Assembly: GCA_903831585.1 (NCBI GenBank)
Contig: CAIKYE010000115.1
Coordinates: 1-6,247, forward strand
Reading direction: 5' to 3'
From: an uncultured Micrococcales bacterium
Lineage (GTDB): Bacteria > Actinomycetota > Actinomycetes > Actinomycetales > Microbacteriaceae
Length of the DNA: 6,247 nt
Below the pieces are notes generated by a model, which saw only the letters and a program-made list of their open reading frames with translations, was not told the DNA's origin and did no database searches. The position numbers and the translations under genes are program-made. Below are positions 1 through 5,779 of this stretch, in pieces (position 1 is the stretch's first letter; every line of letters begins with the position of its first letter).

Positions 1-225
1 GGTTACTCAGCCGGCTACTACGGTTACATCTGGTCTGAGGTGCTTGATGCAGACACCGTCGATTGGTTCAAGAACAACGGCGGTCTAACCCGCGAAAACG
101 GCGACCACTTCAGAAAAGAATTGCTCTCTCGTGGTGGAACCAAGGATGCCTTGCAACTGTTCAGAAACTTCAGAGGCAAAGACTCATCGATCGAACCGCT
201 GCTTAAGCGCCGCGGGCTTCTCTAA
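1..225 (+). CDS. dcp: M3-family peptidyl-dipeptidase (Dcp type), C-terminal fragment
   Basis: Only the last 74 residues and the TAA stop (223-225) lie in the window; the gene is open at the left edge. The visible part starts with GYSAGYYGYIWSEVL, matching the conserved substrate-contacting Tyr/Gly segment near the C-terminus of M3 zinc metallopeptidases. It is followed by GGLTRENG, LLSRGGT and FRNFRGKDSSIEPLLKRRGL. The GGLTRENG and SRG wording is closer to peptidyl-dipeptidase Dcp than to oligopeptidase A (prlC). Family enzymes are cytosolic, about 680 residues long, and remove dipeptides from the C-terminus of short peptides, a step downstream of ATP-dependent proteases. The zinc-binding HExxH motif is upstream of the window and cannot be checked. 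The gene converges on benE and ends 14 nt before the left arm of a hairpin terminator. Family assignment is confident; exact substrate preference is not. Confidence 0.88.
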   Translation, partial: GYSAGYYGYIWSEVLDADTVDWFKNNGGLTRENGDHFRKELLSRGGTKDALQLFRNFRGKDSSIEPLLKRRGLL

Positions 226-238
226 ATTCGAAAAAAGT

Positions 239-272
239 AAACCGTCGTCTAAATTAGGCGGCGGTTTTCTTT
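239..272. terminator. Bidirectional intrinsic terminator shared by dcp and benE
   Basis: A 12-bp stem joins 239-250 and 256-267 (loop AAATT, 251-255). On the plus strand all positions pair, two of them as G-U wobbles (245/261 and 248/258), and the stem runs into TTTTCTTT (265-272), a good intrinsic terminator for the peptidase gene. On the minus strand the wobbles become two A-C mismatches, but the stem is followed by TTAC and six T (231-236), so it can also end benE transcripts. The benE stop codon (254-256) lies in the loop and the edge of the right arm, so the stem arm also encodes the last benE residues. Confidence 0.8.
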
Positions 273-1429
273 CGTTGGCCGAGCCAGAGCCAAACCAATA
301 CTCCACCGAAAAGCGCCCAGAAGGCCGGTCCAATTGAAAATGCCGTAAAGCCCGAGGATGCAATCAAAAATGCGATCACGGCCGGCAGCCTAAGTTCTGG
401 CTCTTCGACAATCGATGACAAAGCGCCAATCATGGTTGCAAACAGTGCGAGACCGGCACCCGCCAAAATGATTTCTCTCGGTGCCTGAATTACAAAAGAT
501 ATTGATGCACCCGCTGTAAGCGCCAAAAGCAGATAGACAACTCCCCCGCTGACCGAGGCGATCCAACGCTTGCTCGGATTTCTATGCGCCTGATCGTTCG
601 CATTGAGGGCAGCGGTTATTGCCGCAAGATTTGTCACAAAACCACCAAAGAAATTTGAGACCAGCGAACCTAGACCAGTGGCCAGCATCACTGGCCTAAA
701 GGGCACCTCGTAGCCGAAGCTCTTCATGATTGCCATTCCGGGGATGTTCTGGCTCGCCATGGTCACCAGATATAGCGGAAGACCGATCGAGATAATGGCA
801 ACGAGCGAAAACTGGGGTGAGACCAATTGAGCAGCGGGCAAGATATCTGCGACGGGAATCGTGATGTTTAGTTCGGCCGCGGTTAGCCCAAATAGTACGA
901 CCATCGAAACCGGAGTCGCCCACACCTGCGCGAGTTTGTAAAGCACCAACCAAACAGCAAGTGCCGGGAGTACCACAAGTGGATAGTTGCCGGCCGCGCT
1001 AAACGGTGCGATGCAAAAACTGAAGATGACGCCCGCGAGCATTGCGCTAGCAATCGGTTTGGGAATCGATGTGACCAGTTTTCCGAGAGCTGGCCACAGA
1101 CCGGTCAAGGCGATTAACAGCGAGGCGACGATAAAGGCACCCACGGCCGTTTCAAAACCAAAGCCCAAACCGCCGGCCGAAACTAAAAGAGCCGCCCCGG
1201 GTGTGCTCCAGACGATGCTGATCGGCATCTTGTAACGCCAACTCAGAACAATCGAAAGCGTTCCGTAGAGCAAAAGCATGACGAAGACAACCGAAACAAT
1301 CTGAGCCTGGGATGCGCCTAGCGCTGAAAGTGCAGCCAAAACCACACCGGTGCTGGCCGCTTGGCCAGTTATTGAGGCAACGGTTCCGGCAAGAATCGGC
1401 GCTCTAAGTCGAAGCCCGCTGGATGGCAT
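254..1429 (-). CDS. benE: BenE-family (benzoate/H+ symporter-like) inner-membrane transporter
   Basis: 391 residues, the usual length of BenE proteins, a branch of the APC-superfamily transporters predicted to move benzoate or a related small carboxylate with protons. The protein is almost entirely hydrophobic, with roughly a dozen membrane segments from about residue 10 to the end and a short basic tail (QRKKTAA). Family-type motifs are WSTPGAALL at 74-82 and MASQNIPGMAIM at 224-235, the latter at the start of the second repeat where substrate contacts are expected. The ATG at 1427-1429 lies 9 nt after the clpX stop; its only ribosome-binding hint is an AGG overlapping that stop (8-nt spacer), so translational coupling to clpX is likely. 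No aromatic-degradation gene is visible nearby, so benzoate as substrate is by family name only. The gene ends inside a bidirectional terminator. Family call is firm, substrate uncertain. Confidence 0.87.
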   Translation of the reverse strand: MPSSGLRLRAPILAGTVASITGQAASTGVVLAALSALGASQAQIVSVVFVMLLLYGTLSIVLSWRYKMPISIVWSTPGAALLVSAGGLGFGFETAVGAFIVASLLIALTGLWPALGKLVTSIPKPIASAMLAGVIFSFCIAPFSAAGNYPLVVLPALAVWLVLYKLAQVWATPVSMVVLFGLTAAELNITIPVADILPAAQLVSPQFSLVAIISIGLPLYLVTMASQNIPGMAIMKSFGYEVPFRPVMLATGLGSLVSNFFGGFVTNLAAITAALNANDQAHRNPSKRWIASVSGGVVYLLLALTAGASISFVIQAPREIILAGAGLALFATMIGALSSIVEEPELRLPAVIAFLIASSGFTAFSIGPAFWALFGGVLVWLWLGQRKKTAA

Positions 1430-1438
1430 TTAGGAAGC

Positions 1439-2713
1439 CTAGGCAGATTTTTCTTGGCGGCTGGTCTTGAACGGAAGAATGGCAGGGGCTGACTTAGTTT
1501 CGACAACCTCGCGCGTTATGCGCACGATTCCCTGAACCGCACTGCCCGGAATTTCATACATGATTGGGCCGAGAATTTCTTCCATGATCGCACGGAGGCC
1601 ACGAGCGCCAGTTTCGCGAAGAACAGCCATGTCTGAAATCGCTTCAAGTGCATCGTGATCGAACTCAAGCTCGAAGCCATCGAGTTCGAACATGCGCTGA
1701 TACTGCTTGGTCAGCGCATTCTTTGGCACGGTCAAGATATCCATGAGTGCGCTGCGGTCTAGTTCTTTAACGGTTGCGATTACCGGAAGGCGTCCGATGA
1801 ATTCAGGAATCAAACCGAACTTGCGCAAGTCTTCGGGTTGCACCTCAGAGAAGATCTCTGTAATGTCACCCTTTGCAAAAATTGGTGAACCAAAGCCGAT
1901 GCCTTTTTTGCCAGCGCGTGAAGAGATGATTTCTTCGAGTCCGGCAAATGCTCCGGCAACGATAAACAAAACGTTTGTGGTGTCGAGTTGAATGAACTCT
2001 TGCTGCGGGTGCTTGCGGCCACCCTGCGGAGGAATCGAAGCGATGGTTCCCTCGAGAATCTTTAGTAGGGCTTGCTGCACTCCCTCGCCCGAAACGTCGC
2101 GAGTTATCGAAGGGTTCTCTGACTTGCGCGAAATCTTGTCAATCTCGTCGATATAGATGATTCCGTTTTCGGCACGCTTAACGTCACCGTCTGCCGCCTG
2201 AAGTAACTTAAGCAGAATGTTCTCGACGTCTTCGCCAACATAACCGGCCTCGGTTAGTGCTGTTGCGTCGGCAACCGCGAAAGGAACATTGAGTCTCTTG
2301 GCGAGCGTTTGAGCCAAGTAAGTCTTGCCACAGCCGGTCGGACCAATCATCAAAATGTTTGACTTCGCGATTTCGATTTGGTCGTGCTCTTTGCCGGCAC
2401 TGGTAAGCGTGCCACGCGAACGAATTCGCTTGTAGTGGTTATAAACGGCCACCGAAAGTGCCTTCTTGGCCTGGTCCTGACCAATCACGTATTCGTCAAG
2501 AAAGCCCTTGATTTCGCGAGGTTTCGGAAGGTCAATCTCTTCGACCTGCTTCGGGGCCTGGCCGAGCTCCTCTTCAACGATTTCGTTGCAAAGCAGGATG
2601 CACTCGTCACAGATAAAGACGCCTGGACCGGCAATGAGCTTGCGAACCTGCTTTTGGCTCTTTCCACAGAAAGAACACTTGAGCAGGTCGCTCGATTCGC
2701 CCAGTTTGGTCAT
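1439..2713 (-). CDS. clpX: ATP-dependent Clp protease ATP-binding subunit ClpX
   Basis: 424 residues, full length for ClpX, the hexameric AAA+ unfoldase that recognises tagged or damaged proteins, threads them through its pore and delivers them to ClpP in the cytosol. The N-terminal zinc-binding domain has Cys13, Cys16, Cys35 and Cys38. Walker A GPTGCGKT is at 124-131, the pore-1 loop GYVG at 157-160, Walker B IIYIDEID at 185-192, the [14 protein letters not shown] pore-2 region from 205, the ClpP-docking IGF loop at 272-274, the arginine finger Arg308 in EFIGRLP, and sensor-2 Arg371 in GARGLR. All key residues are present, so it should be active. The ATG at 2711-2713 gives the canonical N-terminus; its upstream region has only a weak purine stretch (TTAGAG). 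A terminator-like hairpin sits just upstream, behind clpP2, and benE follows after 9 nt. Confidence 0.98.
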   Translation of the reverse strand: MTKLGESSDLLKCSFCGKSQKQVRKLIAGPGVFICDECILLCNEIVEEELGQAPKQVEEIDLPKPREIKGFLDEYVIGQDQAKKALSVAVYNHYKRIRSRGTLTSAGKEHDQIEIAKSNILMIGPTGCGKTYLAQTLAKRLNVPFAVADATALTEAGYVGEDVENILLKLLQAADGDVKRAENGIIYIDEIDKISRKSENPSITRDVSGEGVQQALLKILEGTIASIPPQGGRKHPQQEFIQLDTTNVLFIVAGAFAGLEEIISSRAGKKGIGFGSPIFAKGDITEIFSEVQPEDLRKFGLIPEFIGRLPVIATVKELDRSALMDILTVPKNALTKQYQRMFELDGFELEFDHDALEAISDMAVLRETGARGLRAIMEEILGPIMYEIPGSAVQGIVRITREVVETKSAPAILPFKTSRQEKSA

Positions 2714-2733
2714 GATTGAACTCTAACCGCGAG

Positions 2734-2772
2734 AAGCAGAAAAGCGGGGCAATTTCGCCCCGCTTTCTGCTT
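2734..2772 (-). terminator. Terminator-like hairpin between clpP2 and clpX (probable attenuator)
   Basis: A ten-base-pair core stem joins 2741-2750 and 2757-2766 around a 6-nt loop (2751-2756), including seven consecutive G-C pairs. After one bulged base (2740) a further 6 bp pair 2734-2739 with 2767-2772. Read on the minus strand, the GC-rich core is followed at once by TTTTCTGCTTCT, the form of an intrinsic terminator; the T-rich stretch can alternatively pair back into the extended stem. It lies 12 nt after the clpP2 stop and ends 20 nt before the clpX start. clpX must therefore be read by read-through or from a promoter inside clpP2. Confidence 0.65.
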
Positions 2773-2784
2773 GATTGCGTCTAA

Positions 2785-3408
2785 TTACGCGTTTTTACGC
2801 GAGGTCAAAACCTGGTCGATCAGGCCATATTCGAGAGCCTCAGGAGCTGTCAGAATCTTGTCGCGGTCGATGTCTCGGTTAACCTCTGAAACGCTCTTGT
2901 TTGAGTGTCTAGATAGGGTCTCTTCGAGCCAGGTGCGAAGGCGAAGCATTTCTTTTGCCATGATTTCGATGTCAGATGCCTGACCCGGACCACCGCCAGA
3001 AGATGGCTGGTGAATCATGATGCTGGCGTTAGGCAGTGCAAGGCGCTTGCCAGGTGCTCCGGCAGCTAGAAGCACAGCCGCTGCAGAGGCAGCCTGCCCC
3101 AAACAAACGGTTGATACCTGTGGGCGAATGTACTGCATGGTGTCATAGATCGCTGTCATGGCCGAAAACGAGCCACCTGGTGAATTGATGTACATGGTGA
3201 TGTCGCGGTCTGGATCTTGCGACTCGAGCACCAACAGCTGCGCCATGATGTCGTCGGCAGATGCGTCGTCAACCTGAACACCCAAAAAGATGATGCGATC
3301 TTCGAACAGTTTGTTGTAAGGGTTTTGTTCGCGATAGCCGTATGAGGTGCGCTCGGTAAAGCTCGGAAGAATGTAGCGAGACTCCGGTGAGATGAATTTG
3401 TCTTGCAT
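2785..3408 (-). CDS. clpP2: ATP-dependent Clp protease proteolytic subunit ClpP2
   Basis: 207 residues, a complete ClpP serine peptidase subunit of family S14. Such subunits form seven-membered rings that stack into a closed chamber and cut unfolded chains fed in by ClpX or ClpC. The catalytic triad is Ser108 in [14 protein letters not shown], His133 in MIHQPS, and Asp183 in DIDRDKIL; the oxyanion-hole segment NSPGGS is at 75-80. The longer N-terminus with [28 protein letters not shown] is typical of the second ClpP of actinobacteria, where ClpP1 and ClpP2 form a mixed 14-mer. The ATG at 3406-3408 follows the clpP1 stop by 8 nt, and its ribosome binding site AGGAGAG (3412-3418) overlaps that stop codon, so translation of the two subunits is coupled. 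ClpP2 naming rests on order and sequence style. Confidence 0.96.
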   Translation of the reverse strand: MQDKFISPESRYILPSFTERTSYGYREQNPYNKLFEDRIIFLGVQVDDASADDIMAQLLVLESQDPDRDITMYINSPGGSFSAMTAIYDTMQYIRPQVSTVCLGQAASAAAVLLAAGAPGKRLALPNASIMIHQPSSGGGPGQASDIEIMAKEMLRLRTWLEETLSRHSNKSVSEVNRDIDRDKILTAPEALEYGLIDQVLTSRKNA

Positions 3409-3411
3409 GGT

Positions 3412-3418
3412 CTCTCCT
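3412..3418 (-). promoter_or_regulatory. clpP2 Shine-Dalgarno overlapping the clpP1 stop codon
   Basis: AGGAGAG reads from 3418 to 3412 on the minus strand, sharing bases with the clpP1 TAG (3417-3419); the AGGAG core is 5 nt from the clpP2 ATG. This arrangement favours balanced, coupled synthesis of the two chamber subunits. Confidence 0.85.
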
Positions 3419-4010
3419 AGTTGGTTCCGATGCCGGTTGCCGAACCAGCAAATTCACGGATGTGATCGATGAAGCCATACTCGAGAGCTTCTTGAGCGGT
3501 AAACCAGCGGTCGCGGTCGCCGTCGGTTTCGATTTGCTCGACTGTCTTGCCGGTCTGTGCTGCCGTTAGCGAAGCGAGTTGACGCTTCATCGACATGATT
3601 AGCTCGGCCTGGGTTTGAACGTCCGATGTGGTTCCACCGAAACCACCGTGTGGCTGGTGAAGAAGAACGCGGGTGTTTGGCGTCGCGTAACGCTTGCCCT
3701 TGGTGCCAGATGAAAGCAAGAACTGACCCATCGATGCGCACATTCCAATTCCGACCGTGACGATATCGTTTGGAACGTATTGCATGGTGTCATAGATTGC
3801 CATGCCGGCGGTGATAGAGCCACCAGGTGAATTGATATACAAGAAGATGTCTTTGGTCGAATCTTCGGCGGCCAAAAGCAGAATCTTGGCGCAGATTTCG
3901 TTGGCCATGTCGTCGCGAACTTCGCTGCCAAGCCAGATGATGCGCTCGCGCTGTAGTCGCTCGAATGTGCTGTGACGCTCGAACATTCCAGGGGTTAGGT
4001 GATCAGCCAT
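3417..4010 (-). CDS. clpP1: ATP-dependent Clp protease proteolytic subunit ClpP1
   Basis: 197 residues from the chosen ATG at 4008-4010, a complete S14 ClpP subunit and partner of ClpP2 in the mixed two-ring protease chamber. The triad is Ser93 in [16 protein letters not shown], His118 in LLHQPHGG, and Asp167 in [14 protein letters not shown] is at 60-65. The GMCASMG serine context and the HQPHGGFGG loop are typical of ClpP1 and differ from the GQAASAA context of ClpP2. An in-frame ATG at 4029-4031 would add seven residues (MHRNEEE), but only a weak purine run precedes it, whereas GAGGA (4015-4019) lies 4 nt before the chosen ATG; a further in-frame ATG at 3984-3986 lacks a good site. Any proteolytic maturation of the N-terminus cannot be seen. 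The gene follows tig after 119 nt that hold a perfect hairpin, and clpP2 follows after 8 nt. Confidence 0.95.
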   Translation of the reverse strand: MADHLTPGMFERHSTFERLQRERIIWLGSEVRDDMANEICAKILLLAAEDSTKDIFLYINSPGGSITAGMAIYDTMQYVPNDIVTVGIGMCASMGQFLLSSGTKGKRYATPNTRVLLHQPHGGFGGTTSDVQTQAELIMSMKRQLASLTAAQTGKTVEQIETDGDRDRWFTAQEALEYGFIDHIREFAGSATGIGTN

Positions 4011-4014
4011 TTCT

Positions 4015-4019
4015 TCCTC
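4015..4019 (-). promoter_or_regulatory. clpP1 Shine-Dalgarno that favours the internal start
   Basis: GAGGA followed by the 4-nt spacer AGAA precedes the ATG at 4010. It lies inside the reading frame of the longer alternative start at 4031, which itself lacks a comparable site, so it supports the 197-residue form of ClpP1. Confidence 0.7.
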
Positions 4020-4067
4020 ATTTCGGTGCATCGTCGCTTCTATTCGCTGGGATGCCCCATAAGGCTA

Positions 4068-4095
4068 ACTGCCAAGCATCGAAATGCTTGGCAGT
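4068..4095 (-). promoter_or_regulatory. Perfect 12-bp hairpin between tig and clpP1
   Basis: ACTGCCAAGCAT (4068-4079) is the exact reverse complement of 4084-4095, with a 4-nt loop that reads TTCG on the minus (transcribed) strand. It begins 34 nt after the tig stop. The sequence after it on the minus strand (TAGCCTTATGGGG) has no run of T, so it is not a standard intrinsic terminator. It may attenuate, protect the tig mRNA 3' end, or mark a processing site between tig and clpP1P2. Function is inference; the structure is plain in the sequence. Confidence 0.6.
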
Positions 4096-4129
4096 GTTCG
4101 CCATCGGCTTATCCGTGGGTTTAGAGCAA

Positions 4130-5443
4130 TTAGTTGTGGTCGTGACCAGCGTGTTCGTCGGCCATCGGGGCGTCTGAGCTGGTGAAAGTCGAGATGTCGA
4201 CCTTGCCCTTGCTGTCGCTAACCTCGGTGTTTTCCAGGGCGATAGACAACGCCTTGCGACGGGCAACCTCGGCTACAAACGAAGGAATCTGACCGTTCTG
4301 GTCGATCACCTTGATGAATTCGTTTGGGTCCATGCCGTATGACTGCGATGCCTGAATCAAGTACTGCATTAGTTCTTGCTCGTTGACCTTAACGTTTTCG
4401 GCTAGGGCAATCTCATCGAGAATCATCTGCACCTTGAATGATTTCTCACTCTGCACGGTTACCTCGGCGCGGTGCTCTTTGTCTTCTAGACGACCCTCGC
4501 CCTCGAGGTGACGATTTACATCTGCCTCAACCAGTTCGTCAGAAACGGCAACGGTGATCTTGTCCAAAAGCAGGTCGGTTAGTTTGTCGCGTGCTTCGAG
4601 GCCCTGGTTGTAAACCTTGGCTTCTCTCAGCTGCTTCTCGATGTCGGCCTTGAGGTCTTTGATGGTGTCAAATTCAGACGCCATCTGAGCAAAGGCGTCG
4701 TCTGCCTTTGGCAGCTCGCGCTCTTTCACGGCGGTGAGGGTTACCGAGATTTCTGACTCTGCGCCGGCCTTGTCGCCGCCGACGAGCTTCGACTTGAATG
4801 TCGTGCTCTCACCCGCGGTTAGAGTGTCTAGCGCTTCGTCGATTCCGTCTAGCAGGTTGCCTGAGCCAACCTCGTAAGAGATTCCTTGTGCCTCATCGAT
4901 GACTTTGCCGTCGATTGATGCCTTTAGGTCGATAGAAGTGAAGTCGCCCTTCTTTGCTGGGCGGTCAACGGTCTTCAGAGTTCCGAAGCGTGAGCGAAGG
5001 GTGTCGAGCTCTGCGTCGATTTCTTTAGCGTCAACTTTGATGTCAGAGACCTTTACCTTGAGGCTCTTGTAATCAACGAGTTTGATCTCTGGACGCACTT
5101 CGACTTCAATCTCGACCACTAGGTCGCCATCCCAGGTGTTCTCGTCAGGAGTCTTCTTGATGTCTGCCTTTGGCTGACCAAGAACGCGAAGGTTGTTTTG
5201 CTCAACCGCTTCGCGATAGATGCGGTCTAGACCGTCGTTGATTGCGTGGGCCATGATGGCTGGCTTGCCAACGCGCTTTTCAAGGATGGCAGGCGGAACT
5301 TTGCCCTTGCGGAAACCTGGAATGTTAACTTCTTCGGCGATGTGCTCGAAGGCGTGGTCAAGGCTCGGCTTCATGTCGGCAGGACTTGCTTCGATAATGA
5401 GCTTGACGCGAGTTGGCTTAATGCGTTCAACGGTGGTTTTCAT
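4130..5443 (-). CDS. tig: Trigger factor, ribosome-associated chaperone and prolyl isomerase
   Basis: 437 residues, close to the 432 of the E. coli protein. Trigger factor binds beside the ribosome exit tunnel, shelters nascent chains and can isomerise prolyl bonds. The N-terminal ribosome-docking signature GFRKGKVP is at 43-50, the same position as in E. coli. An FKBP-like peptidyl-prolyl isomerase domain spans about 160-245 (GDFTSIDL, YEVGSGNLLDGIDEAL, AGESTTF), and the rest is the helical, acidic C-terminal chaperone domain. The C-terminus EHAGHDHN carries three His in eight residues. The frame stays open to a GTG at 5500, but the ATG at 5441-5443 was chosen because AGGAG lies 7 nt upstream and MKTTVERI aligns with the family N-terminus. 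No clear promoter is visible in the 68 nt between it and tRNA-Pro, nor a terminator, so co-transcription with the tRNA is possible. clpP1 follows downstream. Confidence 0.97.
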   Translation of the reverse strand: MKTTVERIKPTRVKLIIEASPADMKPSLDHAFEHIAEEVNIPGFRKGKVPPAILEKRVGKPAIMAHAINDGLDRIYREAVEQNNLRVLGQPKADIKKTPDENTWDGDLVVEIEVEVRPEIKLVDYKSLKVKVSDIKVDAKEIDAELDTLRSRFGTLKTVDRPAKKGDFTSIDLKASIDGKVIDEAQGISYEVGSGNLLDGIDEALDTLTAGESTTFKSKLVGGDKAGAESEISVTLTAVKERELPKADDAFAQMASEFDTIKDLKADIEKQLREAKVYNQGLEARDKLTDLLLDKITVAVSDELVEADVNRHLEGEGRLEDKEHRAEVTVQSEKSFKVQMILDEIALAENVKVNEQELMQYLIQASQSYGMDPNEFIKVIDQNGQIPSFVAEVARRKALSIALENTEVSDSKGKVDISTFTSSDAPMADEHAGHDHN

Positions 5444-5446
5444 GAA

Positions 5447-5455
5447 CCTTCTCCT
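5447..5455 (-). promoter_or_regulatory. tig Shine-Dalgarno
   Basis: AGGAGAAGG (5455 to 5447 on the minus strand) places an AGGAG core 7 nt from the ATG at 5443. It is the strongest ribosome binding site in the window and settles the tig start against the upstream GTG. Confidence 0.85.
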
Positions 5456-5511
5456 GAAAAGGCCCGCGACGCATCGCAAGCTGGGTTTTAATCGAGTCAC
5501 TTATAAAACAG

Positions 5512-5588
5512 TGGTCGGGATGACAGGATTTGAACCTGCAACCCCCTGTACCCAAAACAGGTGCTCTACCAAGTTGAGCCACATCCCG
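5512..5588 (-). tRNA. tRNA-Pro (anticodon UGG)
   Basis: The minus strand folds into a complete cloverleaf. Acceptor CGGGATG pairs with CATCCCG, the D arm is GCTC/GAGC with a GG-containing loop, and anticodon stem CCTGT/ACAGG encloses loop TTTGGGT with anticodon UGG at 5554-5552. The variable loop has 5 nt, and the T arm has the TTCAAAT loop. The discriminator is A and CCA is encoded (5514-5512). UGG can read several or all proline CCN codons. It lies 68 nt ahead of tig on the same strand with no terminator between. Confidence 0.97.
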
Positions 5589-5608
5589 GAGGTTCGCTCT
5601 ACTTCGAG

Positions 5609-5639
5609 CAGACAACTTTGTTATCTTATCCCATAGAAT
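5609..5639 (+). promoter_or_regulatory. Possible promoter for tRNA-Gly
   Basis: TAGAAT at 5634-5639 matches five of six bases of a -10 box. CAGACA at 5609-5614 resembles a -35 box (four of six) but at a long 19-nt spacing. The predicted start near 5646 would give a leader of about 27 nt. A small hairpin (5649-5653 with 5661-5665) lies within that leader. Weak evidence by eye only. Confidence 0.35.
5623..5628 (-). promoter_or_regulatory. Possible -10 box for tRNA-Pro
   Basis: TAAGAT on the minus strand lies about 35 nt before the tRNA-Pro 5' end, a reasonable place for a -10 element. No convincing -35 is seen at the normal spacing (GGCAAC at 5646-5651). It would lie between the -35 and -10 of the candidate tRNA-Gly promoter on the other strand. 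Confidence 0.25.
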
Positions 5640-5672
5640 GGTCAGGTTGCCGAGTTTTTATCGGCTGACTTC

Positions 5673-5746
5673 GCGGATGTAGCTTAATGGTAGAGCCTCG
5701 GTCTTCCAAACCGATGACGCGGGTTCGATTCCCGTCATCCGCTCCA
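5673..5746 (+). tRNA. tRNA-Gly (anticodon UCC)
   Basis: Complete cloverleaf on the plus strand. Acceptor GCGGATG pairs with CATCCGC, the D arm is AGCT...AGAGC-like with the GG of AATGGTA, and anticodon stem TCGGT/ACCGA encloses loop CTTCCAA with anticodon UCC at 5705-5707. The T arm is CGGGT-TCGATT-CCCG. The discriminator is T and CCA is encoded (5744-5746). It reads glycine codons GGA and GGG. It is transcribed away from tRNA-Pro and followed directly by a hairpin terminator. Confidence 0.97.
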
Positions 5747-5748
5747 CT

Positions 5749-5776
5749 AAAAATGCGGTCTATCGACCGCTTTTTT
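5749..5776. terminator. Bidirectional intrinsic terminator between tRNA-Gly and the DNA glycosylase gene
   Basis: Stem GCGGTC (5755-5760) pairs perfectly with GACCGC (5765-5770) around the loop TATC. It is followed on plus by six T (5771-5776), and is preceded by five A (5749-5753), which are five T on the minus strand. It can end both the tRNA-Gly transcript and the convergent glycosylase transcript, whose stop codon lies 3 nt away from the T run. Confidence 0.88.
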
Positions 5777-5779
5777 CAT

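Noticed and set aside
2378..2719. Plus-strand frame of 113 codons opposite the clpX start
   Set aside because: It is fully antisense to the conserved ClpX N-terminal and AAA+ regions, has no ribosome binding site, and its protein shows no family features.
4011..4129. ClgR, CIRCE or HAIR-type operator ahead of clpP1
   Set aside because: I looked for the CGC-N5-GCG core of ClgR sites and for the CIRCE and HAIR inverted repeats here and in 5444-5511, and saw none with correct spacing. A motif-matrix scan of the whole window would settle it.
5466..5477. GCGA-N4-TCGC inverted repeat in the tig leader
   Set aside because: Only 4 bp per arm and no match to a known operator at the right spacing; too short to separate from chance.
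5444..5500. Longer trigger factor from the GTG at 5500
   Set aside because: It adds 19 residues not typical of the family, and the strong AGGAG site with proper spacing lies directly before the ATG at 5443.
5427..5615. 62-codon minus-strand frame with VAQLGRAPVLGTGGCRFKSC
   Set aside because: It is the sense-strand translation through tRNA-Pro and overlaps the tig start; tRNA cloverleaf explains the sequence.
5220..5636. 138-codon plus-strand reading frame containing GMTGFEPATPCTQNRC
   Set aside because: It is antisense to tig and tRNA-Pro. The MTGFEPATPCTQNRCSTKLS wording is simply the translated antisense of a tRNA-Pro gene, a familiar spurious protein.
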